A DNA stretch of 64,000 nt from Streptomyces rubradiris (GTDB lineage Bacteria; Actinomycetota; Actinomycetes; Streptomycetales; Streptomycetaceae): positions 2,294,001-2,358,000 of the forward strand of contig NZ_BNEA01000015.1 of the NCBI RefSeq assembly GCF_016860525.1. The letters are read 5' to 3'. The translations under genes and the position numbers were made by a program. Shown in pieces: positions 48,630 through 57,905 of the stretch; the first letter of the stretch is position 1; each line of letters starts with the position of its first letter. The notes under the pieces are model-generated. The model ran no database searches. It had not been told where the DNA came from and was given only the letters and a program-made list of their open reading frames with translations.

Positions 48630-50563
48630 CTCCCGTACGGCCTCCGAACGTTCTTGTGACGGCTCTCACCCGGAGTGGCGTCGGCGATCCACGGGCCCTC
48701 GCCCGACGGGTCGAGGACGCCCTCCTCCAGCCAGGTGTGGGAGCCGGTCAGGATCGCCTTGACCAGCGTCCGGTCCAGGTCGTCGGTGTTGGTCCACAGG
48801 CGGGTGAACAGTTCGTCCACGCGGACGCGGGCCTGGTGGCAGAAGGCGTCGGCGAGCTGGTAGGCCTCGCGGCCGTGCCGGTCCTCGGCGCGCAGCCGCT
48901 CGGCGCGCACGCAGGCCGCGCTCATCGCGAACAGTTCGGCGCCGATGTCCACGATCCGGCCGAGGAAGCCCTGCTTGGACTCCATCCGGCCCTGCCAGCG
49001 GGACATGCCGTAGAAGGTGGAGCGGGCGAGCCTGCGGGCGGTGCGCTCGATGTAGCGCAGGTGCCCGGAGAGATCGGTGTGGTGCCTGAACTCGGCGTAG
49101 GACGTGGGTAGTTGGCCGGGGCCTGTGAGAAGTTTCGGGAGCCACTTGGCGTAGAAGACACCCGCGTTCGCGCCCGCCCTCGCCTTGTCGGCCAGGGACT
49201 TGCCGGGGTCGATCAGGTCGCCGGCGACCGCGAGGTGGGCGTCCACCGCCTCCCGGGCGATCAGCAGGTGCATGATCTCCGTCGAGCCCTCGAAGATGCG
49301 GTTGATGCGCAGGTCGCGCAGGATCTGCTCGGCCGGGACCGGGCGTTCGCCGCGCGCCCGGAGGGACTCGGCCGTCTCGTAGCCGCGTCCGCCGCGGATC
49401 TGGACCAGTTCGTCGGCCATCCGCCAGGCCATCTCCGAGCCGTAGAGCTTGGCGAGGGCGGCCTCGATGCGGATGTCGTGGCGGTCCTCGTCGGCCATCT
49501 GCGAGGACAGGTCGAGCACCGCCTCCAGGGCGAAGGTCGTCGCCGCGATGAACGCGATCTTCGAGCCGACGGCCTCGTGCAGCGCGACCGGCTTGCCCCA
49601 CTGCTCGCGCTCCGCCGCCCACTCGCGGGCGATCTTCAGACACCACTTGCCGGCGCCCGCGCACATCGCGGGCAGCGACAGCCGGCCGGTGTTCAGCGTG
49701 GTCAGCGCGATCTTCAGGCCGGCACCCTCGGGGCCGATCCGGTGCGCCGCCGGCACCCTGACCCGGTGGAAGCGGGTGACGCCGTTCTCGATGCCGCGCA
49801 GGCCCATGAAGGCGTTGCGGTTCTCCACGGTGATGCCCTCGGAGGCGGCCTCCACCACGAACGCGGTGATGCCGCCCGGGTGCCCCGCGGACTCCGGCAC
49901 CCGGGCCATGACCACGAGCAGATCGGCGACCACCCCGTTGGTGGTCCACAGTTTCACCCCGTCCAGGACGTACGCGTCGCCCTCGGGCACGGCCGTGGTG
50001 GCCAGCCGGGCCGGGTCGGAGCCCACGTCCGGCTCGGTGAGCAGGAACGCCGAGATGTCGGTGCGGGCGCAGCGGGGCAGGAAGGCGTCCTTCTGCTCCT
50101 GGGTGCCGAACAGCTTCAGCGGCTGCGGCACGCCGATCGACTGGTGGGCGGAGAGCAGCGCGCCGACGGCGGGGCTGACGGAGCCGACGAGGGCGAGGGC
50201 CTTGTTGTAGTAGAGCTGGGTGAGGCCGAGACCGCCGTACCGGGGGTCGATCTTCATGCCGAGGGCGCCGAGTTCCTTCAGGCCCGCCACCACCTCGTCG
50301 GGGATGCGGGCCTCGCGCTCGATGCGGGCGGGGTCGATCTCCGTCTCGCAGAAGGCGCGCAGCCTCGCCAGGAACTCCTCGCCGCGCCGGACGGACTCCT
50401 CGTCGGGCAGCGGGTGCGGGTGGATGAGGTCGAGCCGGAAGCGCCCGAGGAACAGTTCCTTGGCGAAGCTGGGCTTGTGCCAGTCCCGCTGCCGTGCGGC
50501 CTCCGCCACCCGGCGGGCCTCGTGCTCGGTGACGGTGGTGCGTGGGGTGGTGGTGGCGGACAT
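48626..50563 (-). CDS. Acyl-CoA dehydrogenase, long form
   Basis: This 645-aa flavoprotein oxidises acyl-CoA thioesters. The three acyl-CoA dehydrogenase domains are present (FAD and substrate contacts in LTEPDVGSDPARLATTA, then GIENGVTRFHRVRVP and QIRGGRGYETAESLRARGE), with a further C-terminal extension of about 170 residues as in the large ACAD9/VLCAD-like forms. ATG 50563 has GAGGTGA upstream. It stands alone, between the lamin-tail gene and lacI. Confidence 0.93.
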   Translation of the reverse strand: MSATTTPRTTVTEHEARRVAEAARQRDWHKPSFAKELFLGRFRLDLIHPHPLPDEESVRRGEEFLARLRAFCETEIDPARIEREARIPDEVVAGLKELGALGMKIDPRYGGLGLTQLYYNKALALVGSVSPAVGALLSAHQSIGVPQPLKLFGTQEQKDAFLPRCARTDISAFLLTEPDVGSDPARLATTAVPEGDAYVLDGVKLWTTNGVVADLLVVMARVPESAGHPGGITAFVVEAASEGITVENRNAFMGLRGIENGVTRFHRVRVPAAHRIGPEGAGLKIALTTLNTGRLSLPAMCAGAGKWCLKIAREWAAEREQWGKPVALHEAVGSKIAFIAATTFALEAVLDLSSQMADEDRHDIRIEAALAKLYGSEMAWRMADELVQIRGGRGYETAESLRARGERPVPAEQILRDLRINRIFEGSTEIMHLLIAREAVDAHLAVAGDLIDPGKSLADKARAGANAGVFYAKWLPKLLTGPGQLPTSYAEFRHHTDLSGHLRYIERTARRLARSTFYGMSRWQGRMESKQGFLGRIVDIGAELFAMSAACVRAERLRAEDRHGREAYQLADAFCHQARVRVDELFTRLWTNTDDLDRTLVKAILTGSHTWLEEGVLDPSGEGPWIADATPGESRHKNVRRPYGS

Positions 50564-50757
50564 CGAGGCTCACCTCGCCGCGGAGAGGGACGACCGGCAC
50601 CGACCGGTGCCGCTGGATCGTTGGTACCCGAAACGGGCGGGGCCCACCACCCGGGCGGAGCCGGCCGGGTCTAGCGTGGTGGCCGCGGTGGCCGCGGTGG
50701 CCGCCGTCCGGCGCGGAGGTTGCCGTGACCGGTCCGGGACAGGGGACGACAGGCGTT

Positions 50758-50773
50758 GTCGAAGCGCTTCGAC
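50758..50773. promoter_or_regulatory. LacI-type operator, distal site upstream of lacI
   Basis: A perfect 16-bp palindrome GTCGAAGCGCTTCGAC with the central CG typical of LacI-family sites, 104 bp before the lacI start. Confidence 0.8.
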
Positions 50774-50845
50774 GCCTATGGACAGCCCGCCTTCCTTGGC
50801 GTTAGGGTCGTTTCCACCCTCACCCACCCTGTCGGCAACGCGCAG

Positions 50846-50862
50846 TGTCGAAGCGCTTCACA
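50846..50862. promoter_or_regulatory. LacI-type operator, proximal site upstream of lacI
   Basis: TGTCGAAGCGCTTCACA contains the same 10-bp core GAAGCGCTTC, ending 15 bp before ATG 50878. This position suits autorepression. Confidence 0.75.
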
Positions 50863-50877
50863 AGCTTGGAGATCCGG

Positions 50878-51891
50878 ATGGTCACCCTCGCCGAGGTCGC
50901 CCAGCACGCCGGAGTCTCGGCGAGCACGGTGAGCTACGTCCTCAGCGGCAAGCGGTCCATCTCCGCCGGCACCCGGCAGCGGGTCGAGCGGAGCATCCGG
51001 GAACTCGGCTACCACCCGAACGCGGGCGCCCGCGCCCTGGCCGGCAAGCGGTCGAACATCATCGCGCTGATGATCCCGCTGCGCACCGACCTGTACGTGC
51101 CGGTGATGATGGAGATCGCCATCGCCGTGGCCACCACCGCCCGCACGCACGGTTACGACGTCCTGCTGCTCACCGGCGAGGAGGGCCCCGACGCGGTGCG
51201 CCGGGTCACCGGCAGCGGGCTGGCCGACGCGATGATCCTGATGGACGTCGAGTTGGAGGACGAGCGGCTGCCGCTGCTGCGGGGCACCGACCAGCCCTCC
51301 GTACTGATCGGGCTGCCCGCCGACACCGACGGTCTGACCTGCGTGGACCTGGACTGGAGCGCGACCGGCGCGCTGTGCGTGGAGCACCTGGCCGGGCTCG
51401 GGCACCGCGACGTCGCCGTCATCGGCGAGGCCCCGGCGGTCTACGAACGGCACACCGGCTTCGCCGAGCGCACCCTGGACGGGCTGCGCTCCGCGGCCCG
51501 GGAGACGGGCGTGCGGCTGCTGCACCGGCCGTGCGAGGGCGGGTACGACGCGATGGCCCTCACCCTGGCCCGGGTCTTCGACGAGCGCCCGGCGACGAGC
51601 GGGTTCGTGGTGCAGAACGAGTCGGCGGTGGAGCCGCTGCTCGCGCTGCTGCGCCAGCAGGGCCGGGCGGTGCCCGAGGACGTGTCCGTGGTCGCGATCT
51701 GCCCGGACCAGGTCGCCGTGCAGGCGTCGGTGCGGCTGACCTCGGTGGCCATCCCGGCCCAGGAGATGGGCCGGCGGGCCGTGGAGCGCCTGGTGGCCAA
51801 GCTGGACGGGCGCGGCGGCGACGAGGTGGTCCTGCTCGCGCCCGAGCTGACCCGGCGGGCGAGTTCGGGACCGGCGCCGGCCGCCTCCTGA
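50878..51891 (+). CDS. LacI-family transcriptional regulator of the glycan locus
   Basis: This 337-aa regulator has an N-terminal helix-turn-helix (VTLAEVAQHAGVSASTVSYVL) and hinge helix (GARALAGKRS), followed by a periplasmic-binding-protein-like sugar sensor domain. ATG 50878 is chosen. An upstream GTG (50845) would make the operator part of the gene. Two operator-like palindromes precede it, and two more with the same core lie before the SBP operon and the GH3 gene, so it probably represses its own gene and both glycan promoters until an oligosaccharide binds (inference). Confidence 0.93.
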   Translation: MVTLAEVAQHAGVSASTVSYVLSGKRSISAGTRQRVERSIRELGYHPNAGARALAGKRSNIIALMIPLRTDLYVPVMMEIAIAVATTARTHGYDVLLLTGEEGPDAVRRVTGSGLADAMILMDVELEDERLPLLRGTDQPSVLIGLPADTDGLTCVDLDWSATGALCVEHLAGLGHRDVAVIGEAPAVYERHTGFAERTLDGLRSAARETGVRLLHRPCEGGYDAMALTLARVFDERPATSGFVVQNESAVEPLLALLRQQGRAVPEDVSVVAICPDQVAVQASVRLTSVAIPAQEMGRRAVERLVAKLDGRGGDEVVLLAPELTRRASSGPAPAAS

Positions 51892-51914
51892 CGGCGCGGG
51901 TCGGTCCCGGTCGG

Positions 51915-52628
51915 TCAACTGCTGCTGACGGTCAGGTTGTTGGTAGTGAAGTCCAGGCCGCCGGACGAGGACGTGATCTCGTAGCCGAACTGGACGTCAC
52001 CGATGGTCTCGTTGCCGAACCAACCCTTCGTGTCCTTGATCCACTTCAGGATCGGCAGGATGTTCACCGTGCCGGAGCGGGAGTTGGAGGTGCGGATGAA
52101 GGAGAAGACCTCGTTGGCGCCGTTGTTGCCCTTGTAGACGGCCCAGCTGTGCCCGCCCAGCGTCACGGTGCCCTGCGCGGTGCCCAGGGGGCCGACGGGT
52201 CCGGTCTTGTTGACCCAGAGCATGATCTCGTAGTCGTAGTCCGTGTCCCAGATGTCGTACGAGGTGTTGTACGCGCCGGACGCCGGGACGGTGACGTTGT
52301 AGCTGCTGGTGAGCGAGGTCAGGGAGGTGATCGGCTTGTTGATCACCTTCTTGGCGTTGGGGTAGGACTTGATGCCGCCGGTGTCGGGGTGGTCGGCGTG
52401 CACGCCCCAGTTGGTGCCGGAGTTGGCCCAGACGCACTGGCTGCCGGCGCCGGAGCCCCAGATGTTGTTGTAGAGGGTGTAGCCGTTCAGGGTGGTGTTG
52501 CCCCACTGGTCGCAGGTGCTCCAGACGGCGGCGGAGGCCGGTGCCGAGGCCAGGCCGACGGTGGCGCCGAGGGCGAGTGCGGGGGCGATCAGGGCCTTGG
52601 CGACCCTGCTGATGATGCTCGTTGCCAT
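51915..52628 (-). CDS. Secreted GH12 endoglucanase/xyloglucanase
   Basis: This 237-aa secreted enzyme has a signal peptide of about 34 residues and a single GH12 catalytic domain, without a carbohydrate-binding module. The nucleophile Glu is in DYEIMLWVNKTG and the acid/base Glu in FGYEITSSSGG. GH12 enzymes cleave beta-1,4-glucan or xyloglucan backbones. The neighbouring fucosidase and galactosidase favour xyloglucan (inference). It is the last gene of the operon, 35 bp after GH95, with its own GGAAGGG ribosome binding site. Confidence 0.93.
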   Translation of the reverse strand: MATSIISRVAKALIAPALALGATVGLASAPASAAVWSTCDQWGNTTLNGYTLYNNIWGSGAGSQCVWANSGTNWGVHADHPDTGGIKSYPNAKKVINKPITSLTSLTSSYNVTVPASGAYNTSYDIWDTDYDYEIMLWVNKTGPVGPLGTAQGTVTLGGHSWAVYKGNNGANEVFSFIRTSNSRSGTVNILPILKWIKDTKGWFGNETIGDVQFGYEITSSSGGLDFTTNNLTVSSS

Positions 52629-52663
52629 GGCGTCCCTTCCATGGGTGGGGGTGTGGGGAGTGT

Positions 52664-54856
52664 TCACCGCGCCCTCGAAGTGAGGACGCGGTCTTCCCCG
52701 GCGACCAGTTCGAGGGGTTCGGTGCCGGAGGAAGTCAGCAGTTCGACGCAGAGGGTGCGGCCGGGCCGTACGACCGCCCGGGCGCCGTCCGGGCCCCAGG
52801 CAAGGTCGACTTCCGCGCCGAACCGGGTGCGGATGCCGCGCAGTTCGCCGCGCGGGCAGGCGTCCGGGACGGCGGGGAGCAGGATCAAACGGTCCGGGGT
52901 GGACTGCAGGAGCGTCTCGATGAGCACGCCGGGGAGGGTGTGCGCGGCGTCCGCGTTGTAGACGGCGCGGCGGGGGTAGTGGGCGCTCATCAGGGAGGCG
53001 TGGAAGTAGTCGCCGTCGAGGACCCGGCGCAGGGCATGCCCGGCGCGGTCCCCGTCGCCGAGCCGGGCGGCGATCAGGGCGTGGTGCAGATGGCCGTGGG
53101 CGGAGTCGTTCTCCGCGCCGCGCAGTTGGAGCGCCCGGTGGGCGGCGGCGGCCAGGCGCGGGGTGTCGTACGGGGTGATCTCCTCCAGGGGCCAGACGCC
53201 GTAGAGGTGGCTGAGGTGGCGGTGGTCGTAGGTGTCGTGGAGGCCGGGCCAGGCCCATTCGGCGAGGGCGCCGTCGGAGTTGATCCGGTGCGGGGGCAGC
53301 CGCCCGGCCAACGCCCGCCATTTATTGGCGTGTTGGGGGTGGTAGCGGGCGGCGGTGAGCAGGGTGTGCCGGGCGGCGGAGAGGTCCATGGCCGCGTTGA
53401 GCGCTCCCCAGCTTCCGTTGGCGGGGCGGTTCTCCGGGGAGTAGGAGGGCACGACGACGAGGTGGCCGTCGCTGTCGGTGCGGGTGAGGAAGTCCTCGTA
53501 GAAGAGGGCGGCTTCGGCGAGGGCGGCGGCGGTGCGCGGGTCCTGCGCGCCGCGGATCTCGTCGTGGTCGACCAGCGGTTTGAGCAGCCAGTCGGCGCCC
53601 GCGGTCCACAGGTGCAGCGGGTACTCGCGGCTGAAGTGGTACGTCAGCCCGGACTCGCCGTCACTGTGCGAGGGCGCGACCGCGCCCCGGGTGCCGAAGA
53701 TCGCGCGGGCGTTGGCCCGCCAGTGCGGCAGCTGCCGGGCGACGAAGGCGGCCAGCGCCTCGGTGACCTCGGGCAGCGCGGCGGCGGGCGCTGCGGCGGT
53801 CTGGAGGTTGAGGTTGGCGTTGGTGGTGAACGCCCCGGACCAGGCGGTGTCCCAGTCGCCGGTCCACAGTCCGGTGAGCCGGGGCGGGTGGTGGCCGCTG
53901 CTGGAGAGCAGGTGGTAGCGGCCGGCCGCGAACAGCCTCTCCAGCAGGGCCGGGCTGTGCGGGCGCCTCAGCAGTTCGGAGCCGGGCAGGGCGCGCTCGG
54001 CCGGGTCGGCGCCGAGGTCGAGGGTGACCCGCAGATAGGCGGGGCGGTGGAGGTCGAGATGGCGGGCGAGCAGGCCGTCGTAGGGGTGTTCGGTGCCGTC
54101 GAGCAGGTCCTTCAGGTGCCCGGACTCGGCGGTGACGTCCGCCTCGCCGGTGTGCCGGAGCACCCGGGTGAGCAGCAGCGCGGAACGGCAGCCGGTGACG
54201 CGGACGCCCGGCGGGGTGAGTTCCGTCCGGCCGCCGGTGACGGCGACGAGGGTGACGCCGGTGTAGGCGCGGTCGCTGTCCGGGTAGCGCACGCGCAGGC
54301 TCAGCAGGGCGCCCTCGGGGGTGAGCAGCGCGCCGTGCCCGACGCGCAGCCCGGCCGGGGCGCCCGGCAGCCGGTGGTCCAGGGTGACGGCCAGGTCGCC
54401 GGCGGTGACCTCGTGCACGATCACGTCGTCCGCGCGGGAGACGAAGACCCGGCCCGCGGCACCACGGCCGGCCGCGGTGACCTCGCCGCTGGTGAAGTCG
54501 ACGGCCCGGCGCACCTGGCGCCCGCCGCCCGCCGGCCGGCGCACCCGGACCTGGAAGGCGGGGTGGAAGGGCTGCACCCACTGGAGCGGGCGGCCGTCGG
54601 TGAAGCGTTCGGCGGCGGTGAGGTCGCCGGCCAGCAGCCGGTCCTGGATCCGGGGAAGGGCGGCGGCAAGCCGGGGCGGCCGGGCGTGTTCGCCGCCGTT
54701 GGGCCGGACGAGGGTGTGCTGGGTGACGATGACCCGCTCGTCGTCCGGGTCACCGAACACGAGGGCGCCGTGGTGGCCGTTGCCGCTCAGGAAGGCGTCC
54801 TCCCAGCGCCCGGCCGGGGCAGGTTCCCAGGTGCCGTGGACCGGCGTGGCGCTCAT
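52664..54856 (-). CDS. GH95 alpha-L-fucosidase
   Basis: This 730-aa enzyme has no signal peptide, so it is probably cytoplasmic. GH95 motifs are visible: TTNANLNLQ (substrate Asn pair), VVPSYSPENRP (catalytic Glu) and YDHRHLSHLYGVWP (the region with the partner carboxylate). The family releases alpha-1,2-linked L-fucose, the linkage found on xyloglucan side chains. ATG 54856 overlaps the stop of GH42 (ATGA), so the two are co-translated. Confidence 0.93.
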   Translation of the reverse strand: MSATPVHGTWEPAPAGRWEDAFLSGNGHHGALVFGDPDDERVIVTQHTLVRPNGGEHARPPRLAAALPRIQDRLLAGDLTAAERFTDGRPLQWVQPFHPAFQVRVRRPAGGGRQVRRAVDFTSGEVTAAGRGAAGRVFVSRADDVIVHEVTAGDLAVTLDHRLPGAPAGLRVGHGALLTPEGALLSLRVRYPDSDRAYTGVTLVAVTGGRTELTPPGVRVTGCRSALLLTRVLRHTGEADVTAESGHLKDLLDGTEHPYDGLLARHLDLHRPAYLRVTLDLGADPAERALPGSELLRRPHSPALLERLFAAGRYHLLSSSGHHPPRLTGLWTGDWDTAWSGAFTTNANLNLQTAAAPAAALPEVTEALAAFVARQLPHWRANARAIFGTRGAVAPSHSDGESGLTYHFSREYPLHLWTAGADWLLKPLVDHDEIRGAQDPRTAAALAEAALFYEDFLTRTDSDGHLVVVPSYSPENRPANGSWGALNAAMDLSAARHTLLTAARYHPQHANKWRALAGRLPPHRINSDGALAEWAWPGLHDTYDHRHLSHLYGVWPLEEITPYDTPRLAAAAHRALQLRGAENDSAHGHLHHALIAARLGDGDRAGHALRRVLDGDYFHASLMSAHYPRRAVYNADAAHTLPGVLIETLLQSTPDRLILLPAVPDACPRGELRGIRTRFGAEVDLAWGPDGARAVVRPGRTLCVELLTSSGTEPLELVAGEDRVLTSRAR

Positions 54857-56823
54857 GACCGCAGCACCGCCACGCCGTGGCGGCCGAGGGTGACCGTGTC
54901 GGTGACGTCCGCGCCGCCGAGCAGGTCGCGGTGGGTGCCCGGGACCGGGACGGTGACCGGCTCCCGCCCGTGGTTCAGCAGGAACAGCAGGTCCCCCCGG
55001 CGGACCGCCTCCACCGTCTCGGGCAGTCCGTCCAGCACCGGCCGGACCCCGGCCCCGGCGGCGATGCGGGCCAGCAGGGAGCGCAGCGCCTCCGGTTCGG
55101 GCAGCGTGGACAGGTACCAGGCGCGGTCCCGGCGCAGTACGGCGGGCAGCCCGTCCAGTTCCCCGCCCCGGTAGGGGACGGTCTCGGCGGCCCCGGGCGC
55201 CGGCTCGATCTCCTCCGACCACAGCGTGCCGCGGAAGCCCTCGCACCCGACGGTCTCGCCCGCCTCCAGCGGCCACCACTCGTGCAGGGTGCGGATGCCG
55301 AACAGCTCGCGCAGCCGGGCGTCCATGCCGCCGGGTCGGACCCGGTCGTCCTCGTCGACGACGCCGGTGAGGAAGCCGCAGACGAGCGTGCCGCCCCCGC
55401 CGGTGTACGCGAGGAGGCTGTCGATGGCGGAGTCGGTGAGGAGGTACAGCTGCGGGGCGACGACGAGCCGGTAGCCGGACAGGTCGTCCTCGGGGTGGGC
55501 GAAGTCGGCGGTGAGGTGGGCCTCCCACAGGGCGCGGTGCCAGGCGGTGAGCACCTCGGGGTAGTCGACCAGCGTCGACAGGCGCCCCTCGTGGTCCGCG
55601 GCCCACCAGGAGTGCCAGTCGTGCAGGATCGCCACGTCGGCGGTGATCCGGGTGCCGGACACCTGGCCCGCGACCCGGGCGAGGTCGGCGCCGAGCCGCT
55701 TGACCTCCTGGAACGTACGCCCCTCCGGTCCCGCGTGACTGACCATCCCGGAGTGGAACTTCTCCGCGCCCTGCCGGGACTGGCGCCACTGGAAGTAGCA
55801 GACGGCGTCGGCGCCGCGGGCGACGGCCTGGAAGGACCACAGCCGGTTCAGCCCGCGCGGCTTGGGGTGGTTCACCCCGCGCCAGTTGACCGGTCCGGCC
55901 GCCTGTTCCATCAGCATCCACGGCCCGCGCGCCTGCGACCGGGTGAGGTCCTGCACCAGCGCGCCGCGCTGGGCGCCGAGCGGGTCGCGCGGGTCGGGAT
56001 ACAGGTCGACGGAGACGACGTCCTCCTCGCGGGCCCAGCGCCAGCCGTCCTGCCCGGTCCACAGCGGCATGAAGTTGGTGGTCACCGGCAGGTGCGGGGT
56101 GTGCCGGCGGACGATGTCCCGTTCGGCGGTGCAGCACTCCAGGAGCATGTCGGAGGTGAACCGCCGGAAGTCCAGCACCTGGGCGGGGTTCTTCAGGTAG
56201 TGCGGGCGGCGCGGCGGCAGGATGCCGTCCCAGGTGTCGTAACCCTGGCTCCAGAAATCCGTTCCCCAGGCCGAGTTGAGGGCGTCCAGGGTGCCGTACC
56301 GCTCCCGCAGCCAGCGGCGGAAGGCGGCGGCGGCCTCGTCGCCGTGATCGAAGGTGCAGTACTCGTTGTTGATGTGCCACATGGTCAGCGCCGGGTGGCC
56401 GGCGTAACGGGCGGCCAGGTCCTCGGTGATGGCGGCGGCGTACCGGCGGTAGGTGGCGCTGGAGTGCGAGAAGTGCTGCCGCCCGCCCCACCATTCGGTC
56501 CGGCCGTCGGCGTCCCGGGGCAGGGTGTCCGGATGCAGCCGGCCCATCCAGGGCGGCGGGGAGGAGGTGGGCGTGGCGAGGACGACCCCGACGCCGTGCC
56601 CGTGCAGCAGGTCCATCAGCCGGTCCAGCCAGCCGAACTCCCGTGCCCCCGGCTCCGGTTCGAGCCGGGACCAGGAAAAGACGCCGAGCGTGACGGAGTT
56701 GACCCCGGCCTCCTCCATCAGCCGCACGTCCTCGTACCAGGTCTCCTCCGGCCACTGCTCGGGGTTGTAGTCGCCGCCGAAGAGGATGCGGCCCCGGGTG
56801 ACATCGCCGAGGGTCGGCCTCAT
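54853..56823 (-). CDS. GH42 beta-galactosidase
   Basis: This 656-aa cytoplasmic enzyme has the GH42 N-terminal signature ILFGGDYNPEQWP, acid/base Glu in WHINNEYCTF (about residue 150) and nucleophile Glu in WMLMEQAAGPVNW. The trimerisation and C-terminal beta domains follow. ATG 56823 is preferred because AGGGAG lies 5 nt upstream. ATG 56961 would overlap the permease stop and add 46 residues. It would remove beta-galactose exposed after defucosylation (inference). Confidence 0.93.
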   Translation of the reverse strand: MRPTLGDVTRGRILFGGDYNPEQWPEETWYEDVRLMEEAGVNSVTLGVFSWSRLEPEPGAREFGWLDRLMDLLHGHGVGVVLATPTSSPPPWMGRLHPDTLPRDADGRTEWWGGRQHFSHSSATYRRYAAAITEDLAARYAGHPALTMWHINNEYCTFDHGDEAAAAFRRWLRERYGTLDALNSAWGTDFWSQGYDTWDGILPPRRPHYLKNPAQVLDFRRFTSDMLLECCTAERDIVRRHTPHLPVTTNFMPLWTGQDGWRWAREEDVVSVDLYPDPRDPLGAQRGALVQDLTRSQARGPWMLMEQAAGPVNWRGVNHPKPRGLNRLWSFQAVARGADAVCYFQWRQSRQGAEKFHSGMVSHAGPEGRTFQEVKRLGADLARVAGQVSGTRITADVAILHDWHSWWAADHEGRLSTLVDYPEVLTAWHRALWEAHLTADFAHPEDDLSGYRLVVAPQLYLLTDSAIDSLLAYTGGGGTLVCGFLTGVVDEDDRVRPGGMDARLRELFGIRTLHEWWPLEAGETVGCEGFRGTLWSEEIEPAPGAAETVPYRGGELDGLPAVLRRDRAWYLSTLPEPEALRSLLARIAAGAGVRPVLDGLPETVEAVRRGDLLFLLNHGREPVTVPVPGTHRDLLGGADVTDTVTLGRHGVAVLRS

Positions 56824-56957
56824 GCGGGCTCCCTGTACGTCGGTACCGCCGTACGGAGCCCCGGTGTCCGTGTCGTAGGCGGGGAACCGCGCGGGCGCCC
56901 CGTACGCACCCGCGGTCACCGACGAGTCCGCACCGCCCCTTTGGTCAGGCGCCCCGG

Positions 56958-57905
56958 TCATCCCTTCACCGCCCCCGTCAGCATCCCCTTCCGGAAATGC
57001 TTCTGGACGAACGGCGAGAGGACGGCCACCGGCAGCAGGGCCAGGACCATCACGGCCATCTGGACGGCAAGCGGCGACAGTTGCCCGGTGTTGATCTGGG
57101 CCGACAGCCCCACCGGCCGCTCCTGCTTCTGCACCAGCTGGATCATCACGTTCTGCAGCGGCATCATTTTCTGGTCGGTCAGGTAGATCGACGCGTTGAA
57201 CCACGCGCTCCAGTACCCGACCGCGTAGAACAGCGTGATCACCGCGAGCACGGCCCGGGAGAGCGGCAGCACGATCCGCCACAGGATCCGCCAGTCCCCC
57301 GCCCCGTCGATCCGCGCGCTGTCGACGAGTTCGGGCGAGATGCCCATGAAGAAGCCGCGCAGCACGAGGATGTTGAACACGCTCACCGCGCTCGGCAGGA
57401 TCAGCGCCAGGTAGGTGTCGGTGAGGCCGAGCGCCTGCACCAGCAGGTACGTCGGGATGAGCCCGGCGCCGAAGAACATCGTGGCGAGCAGCGTCATCAG
57501 GATCCAGCGGTGGCCCAGCGAGTCCCGGCGGGACAGGCCGTAGGCGCACAGCACCGACACCGTCATGCTGAACAGCGTGCCGACGAGGGTCACCCCGATG
57601 CTGACCAGCGCGGCCCGCTGCACCTGGCCGCCGCCGAGCAGCTCCTGGTAGGCGACGAAGGTGATGCCCTTGGGGATCACCACGAGCCCGCCGGTGTCGT
57701 CGATGACCTTCTTCGGGGACAGACTGGTGACGATCACGATCCACAGCGGGAAGAGCACGGCGAAGCACGCGATCCCGAGGACCAGCCCCTTCGCGGCGAG
57801 CCCGGCCTTCGCCGGCTCCTCCTCCCAGACCGGCCGGGGCGGCGCGGCCCACCGGCTCCGCCCGCGCACGCCCTCCGGCACCGGCCGGCCGACCACGGCG
57901 CTCAC
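56958..57905 (-). CDS. Carbohydrate ABC transporter permease (LplC/MalG type)
   Basis: This 315-aa protein has six predicted membrane helices and the EAA-type loop in ELVDSARIDGAGDWRILWRIVLPLSR, which contacts the ATPase. GTG 57905 overlaps the stop of the other permease (GTGA). It pairs with the upstream permease and lipoprotein to import the oligosaccharide. No ATPase gene is present, as is common for CUT1 importers in Streptomyces that use the shared ATPase MsiK. Confidence 0.94.
   Translation of the reverse strand: MSAVVGRPVPEGVRGRSRWAAPPRPVWEEEPAKAGLAAKGLVLGIACFAVLFPLWIVIVTSLSPKKVIDDTGGLVVIPKGITFVAYQELLGGGQVQRAALVSIGVTLVGTLFSMTVSVLCAYGLSRRDSLGHRWILMTLLATMFFGAGLIPTYLLVQALGLTDTYLALILPSAVSVFNILVLRGFFMGISPELVDSARIDGAGDWRILWRIVLPLSRAVLAVITLFYAVGYWSAWFNASIYLTDQKMMPLQNVMIQLVQKQERPVGLSAQINTGQLSPLAVQMAVMVLALLPVAVLSPFVQKHFRKGMLTGAVKG

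Noticed and set aside
54853..56961. GH42 start at 56961 coupled to the permease stop
   Set aside because: Possible because of the ATGA overlap, but ATG 56823 has a better ribosome binding site and fits the family N-terminus.
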